Positions 1-12,329 of a stretch of DNA of 64,000 bases are shown one piece after another; positions within the stretch are counted from its first letter, which is position 1; each line of letters starts with the position of its first letter. Origin of the DNA: Stenopsyche tienmushanensis. Taxonomy: Eukaryota; Arthropoda; Insecta; Trichoptera; Stenopsychidae. The DNA lies in NCBI GenBank assembly GCA_008973525.1, contig WACJ01000406.1:1178001-1242000 (forward strand), read 5' to 3'. Position numbers and translations under genes: made by a program. The notes beneath the pieces were generated by a model. The model worked only from the letters and a program-made list of their open reading frames with translations. It was not told the DNA's origin and ran no database searches.

Positions 1-540
1 CATATTTATGTATGTTACAGCATACAATCGATTTTTTAAAAAGATATATCGACTTTGAGGATTATTTTTGGGTCTTATTATCGAATATAATTAAGCATTC
101 GAGATTAGCTTAACGAACGTCGAATAATATCCGACTTCCAAAATTATAATCCTACTACGCTCGACGTCCATTGCTATACGAGTAGTAGAGTTCCATTTGG
201 AGAAGAAATAAGTATAACAGGTTCGAGTATCATTTTATACAGATTTTAGCTCTCTGCAACTGAAGGATTAAATCTAAAAGCATCCACATTGTATTAAAAT
301 TATTCAAGAGCCGAAAATCTCCAGCTTTGCCATAACAACGTGTCATGCCTCATTTTATATACAAACAGTTGTTGTAAATTGTGATTGCCAAAAATAAAAA
401 TAAAAACATTGATTAAAATATTAATTTCAATAATATTAAATAGTACCACATGAAAATTCGGAATTTCAAAGGTTCCATGCCACATTTCTATTTGTCATTT
501 CAATTCAAACATGGTACAAAAAACTTCATTCCGCTAATAT

Positions 541-960
541 GAATTTCGACAATGAACCTCGAAGAAGACCCAAAACCGTCGTTAGCGATGTAGATTTAAA
601 ACCAATAATGCCAATTAATTCACATAAACAGTTTGAGCACTTGTTTGTGAATCAGGTGTTAGTGTCGCGTCTATTTTTGGTCATCTCGCTTAAATAGAAA
701 ATTTTAAAAAGCTGGATAAGTGGGTGCCGCACGAATTGTCAGAAGGCCAAACTCTAAGGCGTTTGTAGGTGTGTTCTTCATTGGAAATGCGTAATGATAA
801 ACATCATTTTTAAATCACATCATTTCTTGTAATAAAATGTCTTTAAATGCATCAAAAAAGGTTACGGTTACTGTATAGTGGACAAATAAGGATAATGCAT
901 TATTCCTTCTTGAAACCATGATGACCCCATTGCGGCTGATATTTATCAGAAACCAAAAAT
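541..960 (+). pseudogene. mariner transposase remnant, N-terminal to middle part
   Basis: In the + frames one can read pieces typical of a mariner (Tc1/mariner, DD34D) transposase: a linker resembling NEPRRRPKTV, a degraded helix-turn-helix stretch, then after a frameshift LDKWVPHELSEGQTLRRL, the pre-catalytic block of this family. Stops and frameshifts interrupt it, so it is not functional. The catalytic aspartates are not recognisable. Family assignment rests on the WVPHEL block and the order of the pieces. Confidence 0.72.
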
Positions 961-1211
961 GAAGCAGCCAATTCTAATAATTACTTCTCCAAGATAAAGC
1001 TCGGTTGCATATATCGCATATAATCATTTTATCAAATTAACCAGAGCTTTCCAAAAGATTTTCGCCATTTTCTTCACTTTTGTGATCTCATTTGAATTCC
1101 GAACGTTTATGTGGTACGACCTAATAAATTTGTTCCGCGCTGAAAACAACACACATGGCTGTTGGGGTACAAATAGCATTCCTTAACACATTGTATGCGG
1201 GAGATTTGGAT

Positions 1212-1815
1212 TACAAACCTCTTTTTGTGCGATTTCGAAGTTATGCGGTTTTTATAGATCATATTTTTTTAAATTTAAAGAAAGAAATAAATCATCAACA
1301 CTAACCGAAATTTGAAAAAAAAAATATAATATGGGACTAACAAACAAAATAAGGCCAAAAAATGACTTGACTGATTTTTTTAAATATTCGCCATTTTGTG
1401 ATTTATTTTTTTGAGTTATGAAATATAATGACATCTTTACTAATTATGAATTATATTGTTGGAAAGAGAAAATCTACACAGAACAATGACATTGACACTG
1501 GGTATACTATTTCTTCCGAAGAAGACATTTTGATTCATATCGAAAATCGCAACGAAAATTATCATGCAGCAAGGATAGTTTGTAATTAAAATAATAATTA
1601 TTTCTCTAGTGGCATTAGAGATGCCAGATATCACACATCCTTAAAATTTTACCAATGATGCAAGACGTCCTTTAAATGTCACCAAAAGTGTTATTTTTTA
1701 TTTGCCTTATGGTTTTCCCATTTCTTTTATTAACTTTTTTTATGCGATTTTGGATATATTTTATATACCTGTTTCAAAGTTATGCGATTTTTAAAATCCA
1801 CGGAACGCATCCTCA
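1212..1815. repeat. Degraded copy of the pogo-like TA-flanked MITE (see 9962-10777)
   Basis: This stretch matches 9962-10777 in inverted orientation. It begins with ACAAACCTCTTTTTGTGCGA and ends near TTTTAAAATCCACGGAACGC. It shares the internal stretch around GAAGAAGACATTTTGATTCA and the block AGGACGTCTTGCATCATTGG (read on the reverse strand). It has lost the outer few bases of the terminal repeat, so no target duplication can be shown. Confidence 0.7.
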
Positions 1816-2309
1816 CTGGGTGTGTGGTATCATTTTTGAATAGTCATGCAATATTTTTTACATATATGACGTGGATATCCTCGCGTTCAGGCAACATCTC
1901 TCGTCAAATTTGATCCGTATACAAAGTGTTAAAAATGCCTTTTAAAACCCAGTGTAAGAATTCCAACAAAATTTGATATTCGAATGACAAATAAAACATA
2001 GTCGATGAACAAAAAACGAATAATTGTGTTAGCATTCATTTTGGATATTTTACATGTTTTGATAAGTATTCGCGATCTCGGGGCCGAATGGGTAAACTAT
2101 TATAATTCAATTAATTATTGCACCAGTGGAAATCAAGTTTATTTTTATATCCACAATTCTTCCAATTTTTTTTCCTTATAAACACGAAGCAAACAATTTG
2201 ATAACATGTTTGTTCGTCGTATTGACAATTGTTTACGTTAAAATTTACTTTAGATGCATAATTAAAATCTAAATTTGCAATCATTATCCACATTGAAATT
2301 GAAAACCTT

Positions 2310-2540
2310 TCAGATATTTTTTTATCTCGTGCAGTTTAACCCCTCAAAGAGATAAGACACAATGCTGTGTTCGAATATACACGTTGGGCTCAAAGACAGA
2401 CAGAGACGGAGAGTATCTTGCGTATATCGTACGATTGTATAGATTGTTAAACCAAATTTATCGACTAATAATGATTGTGTATTGTTTATGTTTACTTGAA
2501 GAAATAACTGAATATTGTTTGCTATCAACAATAAAAAAAT
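2310..2540 (+). repeat. Dispersed repeat family A, copy 1
   Basis: It shares blocks with 5108-5435, 46150-46320 and (inverted) 46815-47190. Shared blocks include GACGGAGAG...GTATCTTGCGTA, TTTATCGACTAATAATGATT and TGTTTATGTTTACTTGAAGA. This copy is cut short soon after the TTTGCTATCAACAAT block. The length, the non-coding character and a TTTATTTATTTATGTA block in other copies would suit an LTR, but no TG...CA ends or primer site were established. Confidence 0.7.
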
Positions 2541-2639
2541 CTAGTTGGCATTCCAAAACTACTTTAAATGAATTCGATGAATTTTTCCTCATTTTGGATA
2601 TTTTATTAAGAACGTAAAAGCAATACACAAATTGAATTG

Positions 2640-4160
2640 GTCAGAAATCTGATATTTCTAACATAAATCAGTATTTGCGATTTTTGCCTTGTTATTGAAA
2701 ACCATGTCCCCTTTGCGATGTACTCTGTACTTTTGACCGTGCAGAAAATGATATTTATTCTATCCTTGGCCTCATCAAAAGTGCATCGGCGATGCTATTA
2801 AAACGCTCAATTCTGTTGGCGAAATAAAGCGGACACACTATATTAGCCGCATAAAAAAATAAGCACAAGAATATTTTAGGATCTCGAGTGGGACGAACGA
2901 CAAAGGTTGAGGAACTTGAGCGATCGTCCTCTCTTGCAACCGCTTAAAACTTTGGACACTTCGTTTCAATTCCAGGACTCTGTGGAACAATGGCGATTAA
3001 ATTGGTCGTTACCACAATGAGCACCGCTGATTTATGTATGATTTCTTAATGACTTGTCTGATGAAAAAATATTGAATGTGGCCAACCTACGGTCAAGGCA
3101 CTTAAAACGACGAAGTTTCCTGACATTTTTCCCCCCCTAATTTTTAGGCGTCATCATATTTTGTGATCAGCGATTGAAACTGTACTATAGGAATCCCACG
3201 AGTTTAATTTTCATAAAGGAAGATAATAAGACCAAATTATAACCAGTTGACTGCAGATATAAGCGAATTTCAAATCAACTATGGTCACTACTATACCAGT
3301 TTGGCTAGATATTTCCATTGCTGCGAGTTTGTATCAAATCAGAAAGCGGCACATTCAGACTACAAGTAATCCATATTTTACAAAATGCTTTTACATCGAA
3401 ATTTAAAGATTTTAATTGCAATTAAAGCAATGGAATGCATTAAACTCATCCACAAAGCATTTATCATCGACAAACAATAAACAACGTGGACTTTGTACGT
3501 CTTTCATATCTTGTACGTGTGTCGATTTGAATTAACTAATCGCTACTAAATTATTTAAATACAAATTTGTATATAGCACGCGATATTTCAAATTTTCCTT
3601 TTAAAGTTTTTTTTAATTGTATTATTAGTTACAGTAGCGTGCTTGTAGTATTACACACATTTGAGTCAGATTGTATTATTGTGAAAGCGTGAAAATATGT
3701 ATGCAACATCGCTTTAAGAGTGACAAATGTTAAGTGAAAACCCAGCGAAAAAGAGAATTCATCGCTGTTTAATGAGGGTGATCTCATACTTATCTTTTTG
3801 AAACTCTAATTAGCGTGGGGTAAAACTGACCCGCCGTAAGATCGCTATTTTAATACGTCGCACGAGTCACGTGGGGTGATAATGGCGCAGTTGCTTGAAA
3901 GGACGACGCTAATTGTGGTGGTAAAGAATAAGGTCAAGGGTGCGACTCTTCTTCCCAGCAGGTGCAAAAACATCTCATTATGAACCACCCACATGGGTCA
4001 TCCCGAGATTAATCCACCGTCAAGCTGGAGTGCAGTCTGAGAAGGCCAATTGTCCTCGGCAACTTCGCATGACTTTACATCAGGATAATTAGCATTTTAT
4101 ACACAAAAAAAACAAGATTCTCCAAACCAATTTTACTATTTGTATCTGTTGTCGGATTAG
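2640..4160. other. Unassigned AT-rich intergenic DNA
   Basis: No protein family, RNA gene or inverted-repeat pair was recognised. The part at about 3820-4060 is less AT-rich than its surroundings, but it carries no open frame of note and no match elsewhere in the window. Confidence 0.5.
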
Positions 4161-4164
4161 TAAC

Positions 4165-4300
4165 TTAACACTTTACAGTCCGGGTGTTCCACGCTAAACT
4201 TCGCTGAAAGTCCGGACGATTTAGCAAGAAATTCATGAAACTCTACTTTTTTCGTAAAATTCTTGACATAATTCTCAAACCAGCTAATACATTGAAATGA
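4165..4300 (-). repeat. Dispersed repeat family B, copy 1 (inverted)
   Basis: The reverse complement of this stretch matches 58795-58875: it contains the AAGAAATTCATGAAACTCTA block and the CGCTAAACTTCGCTGAAAGT block. Other copies are at 21955-22140, 40925-41085 and 58238-58985. Family B is non-coding, with a recurring motif close to GAAGCTTAGCG...GGACTGTAAA. Confidence 0.75.
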
Positions 4301-4499
4301 GCGATGCACATAGCTTCAGACTATGTGCACCCAAGGATGCGATGGAGGAGGAAGGACAAAGGTTAAAGCTAAATTCAAGGGAATACTACCGCGGGTTCAC
4401 TATCACCACGAGTCTAACCTCAGTTTGAAAGAGGCTGCAGCAGATGACGGACTGCAAGGGCTATCCCTTCCCTATGGTACTCGTATCGGTTCAGTTATT

Positions 4500-4760
4500 T
4501 ATAGTAGAACAGCCTAAAACTGTTCTTCCCTGTATGCCTAGGCTGTCGAGGATAGTGGTGAGCCTTTGACACAGTCTCCACCAACTACTGTAATCGGCTG
4601 TCCCACATACCCCTTTACGGGTACGCAGCACAGGGTGACCTGCGTACCCAACTCATGTTAGCTGGGCTACCCCAGCTGCGTTTGACGAACAAACCGACGA
4701 GGCTACTTTCGCGCACCTCTATTCCACATCATTACCCCAGGACGTCGTGAAGTCAAACAC
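4500..4760 (+). repeat. Dispersed repeat family C, copy 1
   Basis: It is the reverse complement of 32940-33240 in msps intron 26, over more than 200 bp. Shared blocks include TGTAATCGGCTGTCCCACAT, CCCCTTTACGGGTACGCAGC and GCTGGGCTACCCCAGCTGCG. The copy at this site is followed by different sequence, which fits two separate insertions. The family is not recognised; it could be the 3' end of a non-LTR retrotransposon. Confidence 0.75.
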
Positions 4761-5107
4761 CCTCCCGGATAATTTTTGAGCAACGAGTGGTAATTAAAAT
4801 GCGAGAACTTGCTCCGGTCATCATATGAATCACACTGATCGCCGAAGGTCGCTCTCCGCTTGTATTCTTGGATGACATGAATACACGAATATGCATTGTT
4901 AAAATATGCATTCCGTATCATGGATATGTAAACATTTTGGTTGTAGACCTTGGACTTTCCAATAAGGCACAACTCCGTCGCACAAAGTCTATGAAAATTA
5001 ATATTTAATAATATAGAATGGCTTCACTTCAACGCAGTAAAGCTCCACATTCATCAGATTATTTTGAAGATCAAGATCTTCGCCAAAAAAATACCACAGT
5101 GTGAACA

Positions 5108-5435
5108 GTTTAATTCTTTAAAAAGGTAAGACACTGAGTTGTGTACGAATTCCAATAATTCAAAAAGGGCATTCTTACACGTTGAGATCGGAGACAGAAA
5201 GAAACGGAGAGAGTATGTTGCGTACATCGTATGATTGCATAGATCGTTAACCCAAATTTATCGACTAATAATGATAAAGAATCGATTTCAAGTGTATTGT
5301 TTATGTTTACTTGAAGAAATTATCGAATATTGTGTGCTATCGACAATGTTTATTTATTTATGTACAAGCTTCATATACGCTGCGACGGTCCTGACAGATA
5401 AGTGGATTTGTACGGATGATAAGTGGCGTACATAT
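5108..5435 (+). repeat. Dispersed repeat family A, copy 2
   Basis: This is one of the longer copies of family A. It runs from an AGTTTAATTC...AAGGTAAGACAC block through TTTATCGACTAATAATGATA to GGATGATAAGTGGCGTACAT, where similarity to the other copies ends. The shared right boundary (TAAGTGGCG) in three copies suggests a true element end. Confidence 0.7.
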
Positions 5436-5599
5436 AAATATAGCATCTACGTTCATGATGATCTAAAATTAGCTCTTTCCAATTGTCTTTGCCCAGAGTA
5501 CTGCAATGGTAAGATACTATAATGAAGATGCATAAATTCAAAAATACATTAACACATTCAGACAGCATAAACAATATTTTTTTGAAGAACACGTCTTCA

Positions 5600-7400
5600 A
5601 AATATTCGATACAAGTCTATGAAATAATAGCACCATAATTACTATACGGCTCTTATGATGTAAATGGGAAATACCACCATAATTTTCCGGCAAACAGACT
5701 TCGCTCTGCATAATCACTCAAAAAATATAAAACAACTTTTTATTACAAAGCGTATACACATTTAAGAGTAATAACACTATCGGCGCTTATGATACACGCC
5801 GAGAAGCAGTTTGAATTTAGACAAAGCGTCATTAATCATTGAATTAAACGACGATACGTGATTTGGAAGCAAATGGCGATCCCTTTATAAACAAAGGATC
5901 GATGCGGAATGCGTTACTGCACATGATGCATGGTGATATTATGCGTAGCTACTCGCAGAGATGTAAACATCCGAGCCTATTCGCGATGACGCTAATGGAC
6001 GACTCGATATTTGGATTGGTTAAAAAACACATTCTAGCGGTGTGGAATGTATTTTTGTAGCTTCGTAGGGATTCATTCGCCTAGCGATAAAATAGCATTC
6101 TATTGAACGTCGTTGATTAGTCACATCTATAGTGGATTCCATATGGAGTAATGAGAATCTTGACTTTTTGAGTTCAGCGACTTCTATTGTGCATCACAGT
6201 TATTTCATGGACATATTGTCTTGGCCATCAGACGCTCACAGAGGGAAAATAAATGCGTCGTTAAAGTGGCCGAGGAATACTTTTTTTGGATCTCAAGATC
6301 TAGTGCCGCAAAAGCGAATATATTGTTTGCTTTTTGAATTGATGGAGCGTAAATAGAATCGCTGCATGTGTCGGATATATTTTTGGTTGGAGCACATGCC
6401 TCCAGTACATCGTAATTTCTGTAGTTAGCAATCATAGAAAAAGTATTTTCATATAATCTATCGGATACTACAGTTCCAGATTCTTTACAAAATTTTAAGA
6501 TTGCAGTTGATTTACGATCTGGAGTAATTCAATGTCACTCGCCCATCAAAATACGAGCTGATAATCCATTAAAATAATATACTTCTGCAATGCATTTTTT
6601 ACAATGTAATATTTTTCGCAGTCCGTATGATATTTTTATTATGCTCATATCATGCATGAACTACTTTCATATCCTGTTTCTGGGCGTTATCATCAGGGAT
6701 ATATCCGAAGCAATTATCAGCAATGATGGCTTTTTAAAAGGCAACACGTCAAATAGTGTTAGAGTAACATCGTCCAAATACAGTCAAATGGCAATTGAGA
6801 GATCGTCCATACAAATATTTATAGTTCGTGATGGCCACTAACGGTTCAAAGACATAAAATAAACCAATGTCGACAGCCACGCGTGAAGTGTTATTACCGT
6901 GACCGAACGCAAGTGTCTCGATATTGAATATCACGAGAGGTTATCCAGACTTTCAAAATATAGATTCACCGTCAAAATGAGACTTTATGAAATCGTCGGG
7001 GGGTCGTCGGTCGGATTCGAATTACATTTTAAATCCCAGACGTTCTTCAGCCAGACAGCGTTCGCGTCGCAAAGTTCACCTGTCTGTCTTCAGGTCTGAA
7101 AATGGTTATTTCATCTCGCAAAACTCGATGCTTATTTCACACAAAACACCGCACGGGTAATAGAAGCGGATCCAATAATTTTGAGTCGAAATCGATTTAA
7201 ATTATGCACAAACGAAAAAGTCATTAAAAACGAATGCGTCAATTGATTACGCAAACGATTATTATGACCCCCAATAAGAGTTTGAGGGTTAAATAACAAA
7301 ATGTCACCAAACAATATCCTATTCGTCAGCCAGGCATCCATGTACTGAAACAACAATGATATTATAGCCATCATAATAATTAATCAGCGAAGGATCCCGT
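5600..7400. other. Unassigned AT-rich intergenic DNA
   Basis: Several short open frames occur (for example near 5863-6060 and 6590-6841), but none resembles a known family or has splice or codon-use support. No repeats shared with the rest of the window were found. Confidence 0.45.
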
Positions 7401-7404
7401 TTAT

Positions 7405-7810
7405 ATTATATACTAGCGAATACCCGGCATGCATTGCAATGCCATAAGCGATTGATAATTATTTGAAAAGAAACGCAGTACGTGATTTATTGCTTCAAGT
7501 CACATGTAGCGCGAGCCGAAGAGCTGGGATCCAAAAGCACACTCGCTCTCAGCTCGAATATCGACTTAACCACCGTATTGCATACGCATCCTTTCACTCC
7601 CCGTCCCCGCAGCTCAAACTTCATTTCACCAGACCAATATACGCCAACATGGTGCATCCATACAATGTTTTTCTATGCCTATGTTATTCCCGCAAGTTTA
7701 AACAGTAAGTTGACAAAGTTTTATCGCAATCGGATGAACGGTATGGCAGCGCATTACATACGAACAAACAGAGATTATTTTTTATATTTTAAAAATCATA
7801 ATACGACTAT
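7405..7810 (+). repeat. Dispersed repeat family D, copy 1
   Basis: It starts with ACTAGCGAATACCCGGCATG and includes GACAAAGTTTTATCGCAATC and GGATGAACGGTATGGCAGCG. The last part recurs in the same orientation at 41280-41400. An open frame crosses it, but the frame is not conserved between the two copies, so I read it as non-coding repeat. Confidence 0.65.
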
Positions 7811-8218
7811 ATATATGTATATAGTATATATAAGAGCAGAAAAGTCGGATGTTTATAACACTTTCATAATATTACATCATAAACAAGTCTTCCGGAGTTC
7901 ACGCTCGAATCAATTACAGCTATTTGTCTATCTTTTTATCAAAAACACATATCCAACATTATCAATATTGACTCTGTCGTTAAAATGTTTCATACTTCGC
8001 TATGTGTTTGCTGAAAGCATTTTCTCGTATGTTTGACATTTTGTAAATTTTTAAAACATTCTTTTAACACGTTGTGGATCGTGGTCTTGTTTTGTGCACA
8101 TAATGCATTTTCCTTTATATTGTACAAATTTGTATGCTTTGAAAATCAAAGTACCTTCAATTGAATAACTCTAAATTAATCCGATTATGTGAAGAATTAT
8201 CTTTTCATTTTGGTGGCG

Positions 8219-8316
8219 TTCCGAACATTTGTTTCGGTTCGATGCATTTTTCGTTCCGGGATGAATGACAGTTTTGCCGGTTATCGGTTTTCGGTTTCGT
8301 TCTGGTTCGAAGCTCT
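8219..8316. repeat. hAT-like terminal sequence rich in CGGTTTCGGTTC motifs
   Basis: The stretch is built from GGTTCG / CGGTTTTCGG words and ends in TCTGGTTCGAAGCTCTG. Read outward this is CAGAGCTTCGAACC, a hAT-like terminus (CAG at the tip). Similar words occur at 44756-44830 and 48470-48566. No partner end or target duplication was found for this copy. Confidence 0.4.
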
Positions 8317-8698
8317 GCTTATTTTGACGGATTTCTATGGAATATCCTAACTAAATCTTAATTGCGCATATAGGCTGCTTAAATATATATACCCCAATTT
8401 TTAACCCTTCTATAAATAAGATGGTCTGGCCAGACAATTATGATTTTGCAATAATTTTTTTTAATAGTAGTTATGTATAGATCTTACCAAATCTCCCTGA
8501 GTTTATCATTTTAAGGGCTTTGCAGAATTTAAAATTTAGAAAAAATCGGGATCCTAATGTTTCGAGAAAAATTGATATACATATTTATGTACCTAGAGGC
8601 AATAAAATAGGTTTGGATAAATAGGTAAAATTTGGTAAAATAGGTTAAAATACCTAAGGTTTTCTAAAATACCTTTTTTTAACCCCAAGTATTTAAAA

Positions 8699-8905
8699 TT
8701 GTTATATTAACCTTTCCCTACCGGTGATGTATTTCGGAGACCCGCTGGTTGAGCGTTCGAAATGAAACTGTGGTAATGCTACCTTCAATATCGAGGGAAT
8801 ACGGACGAATTGGATATAAACCCTTCCTGTGAATGAATTTTAAAGAGGCTCTAGTCATGCAGTGGACTGTTTGTGGTTGCACTATGAAGATGATATGTCT
8901 CATTC
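8699..8905 (+). repeat. Dispersed repeat family E, copy 1 (non-LTR 3' tail)
   Basis: It matches 42116-42315 in the same orientation: GAAACTGTGGTAATGCTACC, CTTCAATATCGAG, CCCTTCCTGTGAATG and CAGTGGACTGTTTGTGGTTG. The sister copy ends in a short GATGATGATGATAA run, as many insect non-LTR retrotransposon 3' ends do. The first 34 bp (ACCTTTCCCTACCGGTGATG) also recur inverted at 63018-63052, so a second repeat probably abuts here. Confidence 0.65.
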
Positions 8906-9961
8906 AGAGTATTAGTAATATGGAGATCAGAAACATAATGAAAGTTCGAAATCATCTAAAAAGGCAATATACAAGTCATCTGGTGAGATGAACAGCTGAA
9001 ATGTAGATATCCGAAATACTCATCTTACAAATGCTTACATCAATGAACATCAGAAAAATGTGCGGGATGCATTTACTTGAATACGCTACATTAACTCGTC
9101 GATGAGTGAATTCAGCAGCAGCCTGCAATGTGTAATATCATATATATATCAGAAATATGATTTTTTACGACACAGTTGCAATTTCAAATATTCAGGACAC
9201 CATCTGGCAAACGTTTATTAGATATGGCCCCAATGCGTTATATTCCGAGCCTTGTTTATCATACACACTGCAGGCAAAAAAGACCATTCGTCAAAATCTA
9301 AATAAACTATTGATGATTAACCATTTTAGTGCCAACCGAAAAAATGTACCGAAAGCGAAAAATGCCGAGCCAATTTGACTTATTTTTGGAAGCTTTGAGA
9401 ATTCACAAAATTCAAAAAGGAACATTTCGCAGAATAAATCAAAGCCAATTATATTCCAATATTGTTGAAAATCATGTAAGTTGAAAATGGATACATATTA
9501 TTAAACACACCAGCTCTTTTTGGCTTTCATCTCAATCTTCATTCGCCCCTCAGCGCCTTTTATCTGATCCGATAGAGAACAGACCACATAAAGCATCTGT
9601 CATTACAATTATTAATTTAAGAAAACCATAATTAATTGCGATGGTCGTAGAGGATTTTGGGTAAGTCTCGCTTTTAATAAAATAGTACTGTTTTGCACAA
9701 CAACACAGTTTTTAATTAACGAGGTTGATTGCGGTTTAGGCTTTCATCATTATTAACAATGTTTTAAAAAATAAAAAAAACAACAATTATCCTAAATTTC
9801 CTGTTTGTTTTGTAAATTTAAGAATTTTAAGCACGTATGCCAAATCACGATGAAGTATTTATGGAACGTCCCACTTGAGCGTTCCCACAGATATACAAAC
9901 AGATGGACAACATATAACATACCACTGCTTGATCAATTTGTTATTCTACTACTTTCAAATA

Positions 9962-10777
9962 CACTTAAAACCTTTTTTGTGCGGTAGATGCGTTCCGTAG
10001 AAAATCACACAAAAAAACTATGACTTACATAGAAAAAGTGAAGATGCGTTCCGTGGATTTTAAAAACCGCATAACTTTGAAATAGCTATATAAAATATAT
10101 CCAAAATCGCATTAAAAAAGTTAATTAAAAAGAGGAAAACAATAAGGCAATTAAAAAATAACATTTAAAGGACGTCTTGCATCATTGGTAAAATTTTAAG
10201 GATGTCTGATATCCACTAGAAACACTGATTATTTTCGTTGTATGATTATTTTCGTTGTATGATAATTTTCGTTGCGATTTTCGATATGACTCAAAATCGC
10301 TCTCTTCTTCAGAAGGAATAATATACCCAGTGTCAATGTCATCATTGTTCTAACTCAAAAAAATCACAAAATGGCGACTGTTTAAAAAAAATTCAGTCAA
10401 GTCATTTTTTGGCCTTATTTTGTTATTTTTAGTTTTTTTTTAACAATTAAAAAATAAATTTTGACATAAATCTGGTAGGAATAATGGATGGTTATATAGA
10501 AAAGATTCGTACCCGGTTTGAAGCCAATTAATTAATTAAAACATGAGATATGATGTCAACCGTGTTGAAAAAAGTAATTTCGAGAAAAACGCGTTAAAAG
10601 ATTTTATTATGGTTGCCGGCCAAGTTGCCGCCTCACTAAAAATAGCTATAACTCCGTAAGTAGTTGGAATTTTGGAAATTCCTTTGAAAAATGTATTTTT
10701 AAAAGCCGAATCATTGGAACAACAATGCTTTAAAAAAACCGCATAACTTCGAAATCGCACAAAAAGAGGTTTGAGTG
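9962..10777. mobile_element. Pogo/Tc1-like MITE, 816 bp, TA target site
   Basis: The element is bounded by inverted ends CACTTAAAACCTTTTTTGTG and (inward from the right) CACTCAAACCTCTTTTTGTG, with TA directly outside each end (9960-9961 and 10778-10779). Next to the ends are GCGATTT / TTATGCGG words typical of pogo-like termini. No transposase frame is intact, so it is best read as a non-autonomous element. A degraded inverted copy lies at 1212-1815. Confidence 0.8.
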
Positions 10778-10879
10778 TACATGATTGAAGCAATGAACTA
10801 TGTACATATTTTTAAATACATCTGAAAGTAATTTTCATCCATGCATATTATCAAAATGAATTGCAACCAAAAAAAAAAG

Positions 10880-11070
10880 ACAATCGTGTCTGTTTTGCAA
10901 GATCATTAGAGTGTTAGAACCTAATCAAACGATAGATGCAGATGTCTGTCAACAACTTTCAGCATTCAATTTAGAATCGATTAAAAAACAAGCACAATCA
11001 ATGAACAGAAAACCAGTTTGCTCCACCATTATAATATTTGACAACATGCCGCAAAATAATTTTGTTAATG
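10880..11070 (+). pseudogene. mariner transposase fragment, middle part
   Basis: The + frame contains LEPNQTIDADVCQQLSAFN, then an MNRKPV segment and FDNMPQNN. This follows the order of the mariner middle region (LLEPNQTI...YCQQL...NRK...HDNARPH). The second catalytic aspartate block survives only as FDNMPQN. Flanking transposase parts are missing. Confidence 0.7.
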
Positions 11071-11099
11071 AAGGAAACAATATAATCGATTAAGAATAA

Positions 11100-12060
11100 G
11101 TATTATATTAATTGATACGTTTTAAATACCATATTAAGTATTTTGAAGGATTCATACCAGAAAAAACGCAAGATACAGGAAAAGTTCATGGAGATACATC
11201 AGCATAAATAATTCCAAAGTGCACTACAATATGCTATAACAATAACATATCGCTATACATTATTAATGAGTAAATAAATAAAGGTCACTCTGAACGGTTT
11301 CGATTTCTATAGACACATTAGATAACGATAATATGATCGAATAATCATTTGCATGCATACGAGGTGCCAACAAAGAGTTTCACTATTTTCACCTGCAAGG
11401 AATATAATAAGCGTCATTAACGTTTCGCAGGTATTCTATCAATAGTGATAGATGAACAACGATATTTGGTAAACGCACAAAATAAACATACAAACATTTG
11501 ATTTGGGTAAGGTAGGGTTTAGCAAAGTTAGAGAGTCGTTCAACCTAGGGGTATGAGACATCCCAATATTTCACATCTAACTGCCTGGCAAATGAAAAAA
11601 AAGAAGATTAGACGCTAAAATATAGCATGCAAACATGCATTGCTGAATTTTAGACATGACAGATCATTTTTCGACGTATGCGGGGAGAATATGAATGACT
11701 ACTCCTTGTCATATATTTTTTTATAAAAGCCATTTTATTTGAAATTCGTCGATTGATAGGATGATAAGCTTCGTTAGTCAAATAAATATTGAGCCACATA
11801 TAGTGCTTTTGAAGCATTACATGTAATAATATTATAGCAAATTTACAGCAACGATTTGTTTCATTTTTAAATAAAAATGCTTATGATAATTGTCGTTCGA
11901 TTGATTGATAAACAAGTGTAAACCGGCCTTTATGAAAGCAGTTCGCGTAGACAAAAGTCAACAAACGCAAGACATGTTTGTCTGGGGTTACACGCTCGGA
12001 ATGTATAAGATGTACCCATAAGGATTGTCGTTTTTTAAATGAAAGATTTGAATGCTCATA
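11100..12060. other. Unassigned AT-rich intergenic DNA
   Basis: No open frame, repeat or RNA gene was recognised. The end near 11940-12060 may contain the outer part of the mariner copy that follows, but I could not define an inverted end. Confidence 0.4.
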
Positions 12061-12327
12061 TTATAAGAAAATGTAGTTTGCATCATTGGATATAACCTCT
12101 CTCCACCTATCTGGTACCATTTTAATGCTTCTGTCATAAAACATCACGGGCTTTGAACGAAAATATTCTATAAGTCCATTTTTGACCACAACGTTTGTTT
12201 TGTAGTTTTTCCTATCCAAATAAAGCTGTATAAATCTAAAAAGATGGAAATCAGACGGAGCGATGTCTGTAGAATAACAAGGATGTCGAATTGTCTTCCA
12301 TCTAAGGCTGTTTATTTTTTCCCGCAT
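12061..12327 (-). pseudogene. mariner transposase, C-terminal fragment
   Basis: Eighty-eight codons on the - strand read like the mariner C-terminus. They contain HPCYSTDIAPSDFHLFRF, which holds the third catalytic aspartate of the DD34D triad, followed by YFRSKPVMFYDRSIKMVPDRW and a run to a natural stop. The N-terminal two thirds are absent in the adjoining DNA. It is a truncated copy, not a working gene. Confidence 0.88.
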
Positions 12328-12329
12328 TA

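Noticed and set aside
7482..8036. A 184-codon + open frame
   Set aside because: It overlaps repeat family D, is not conserved in the second copy at 41280-41400, and its composition matches AT-rich non-coding DNA.
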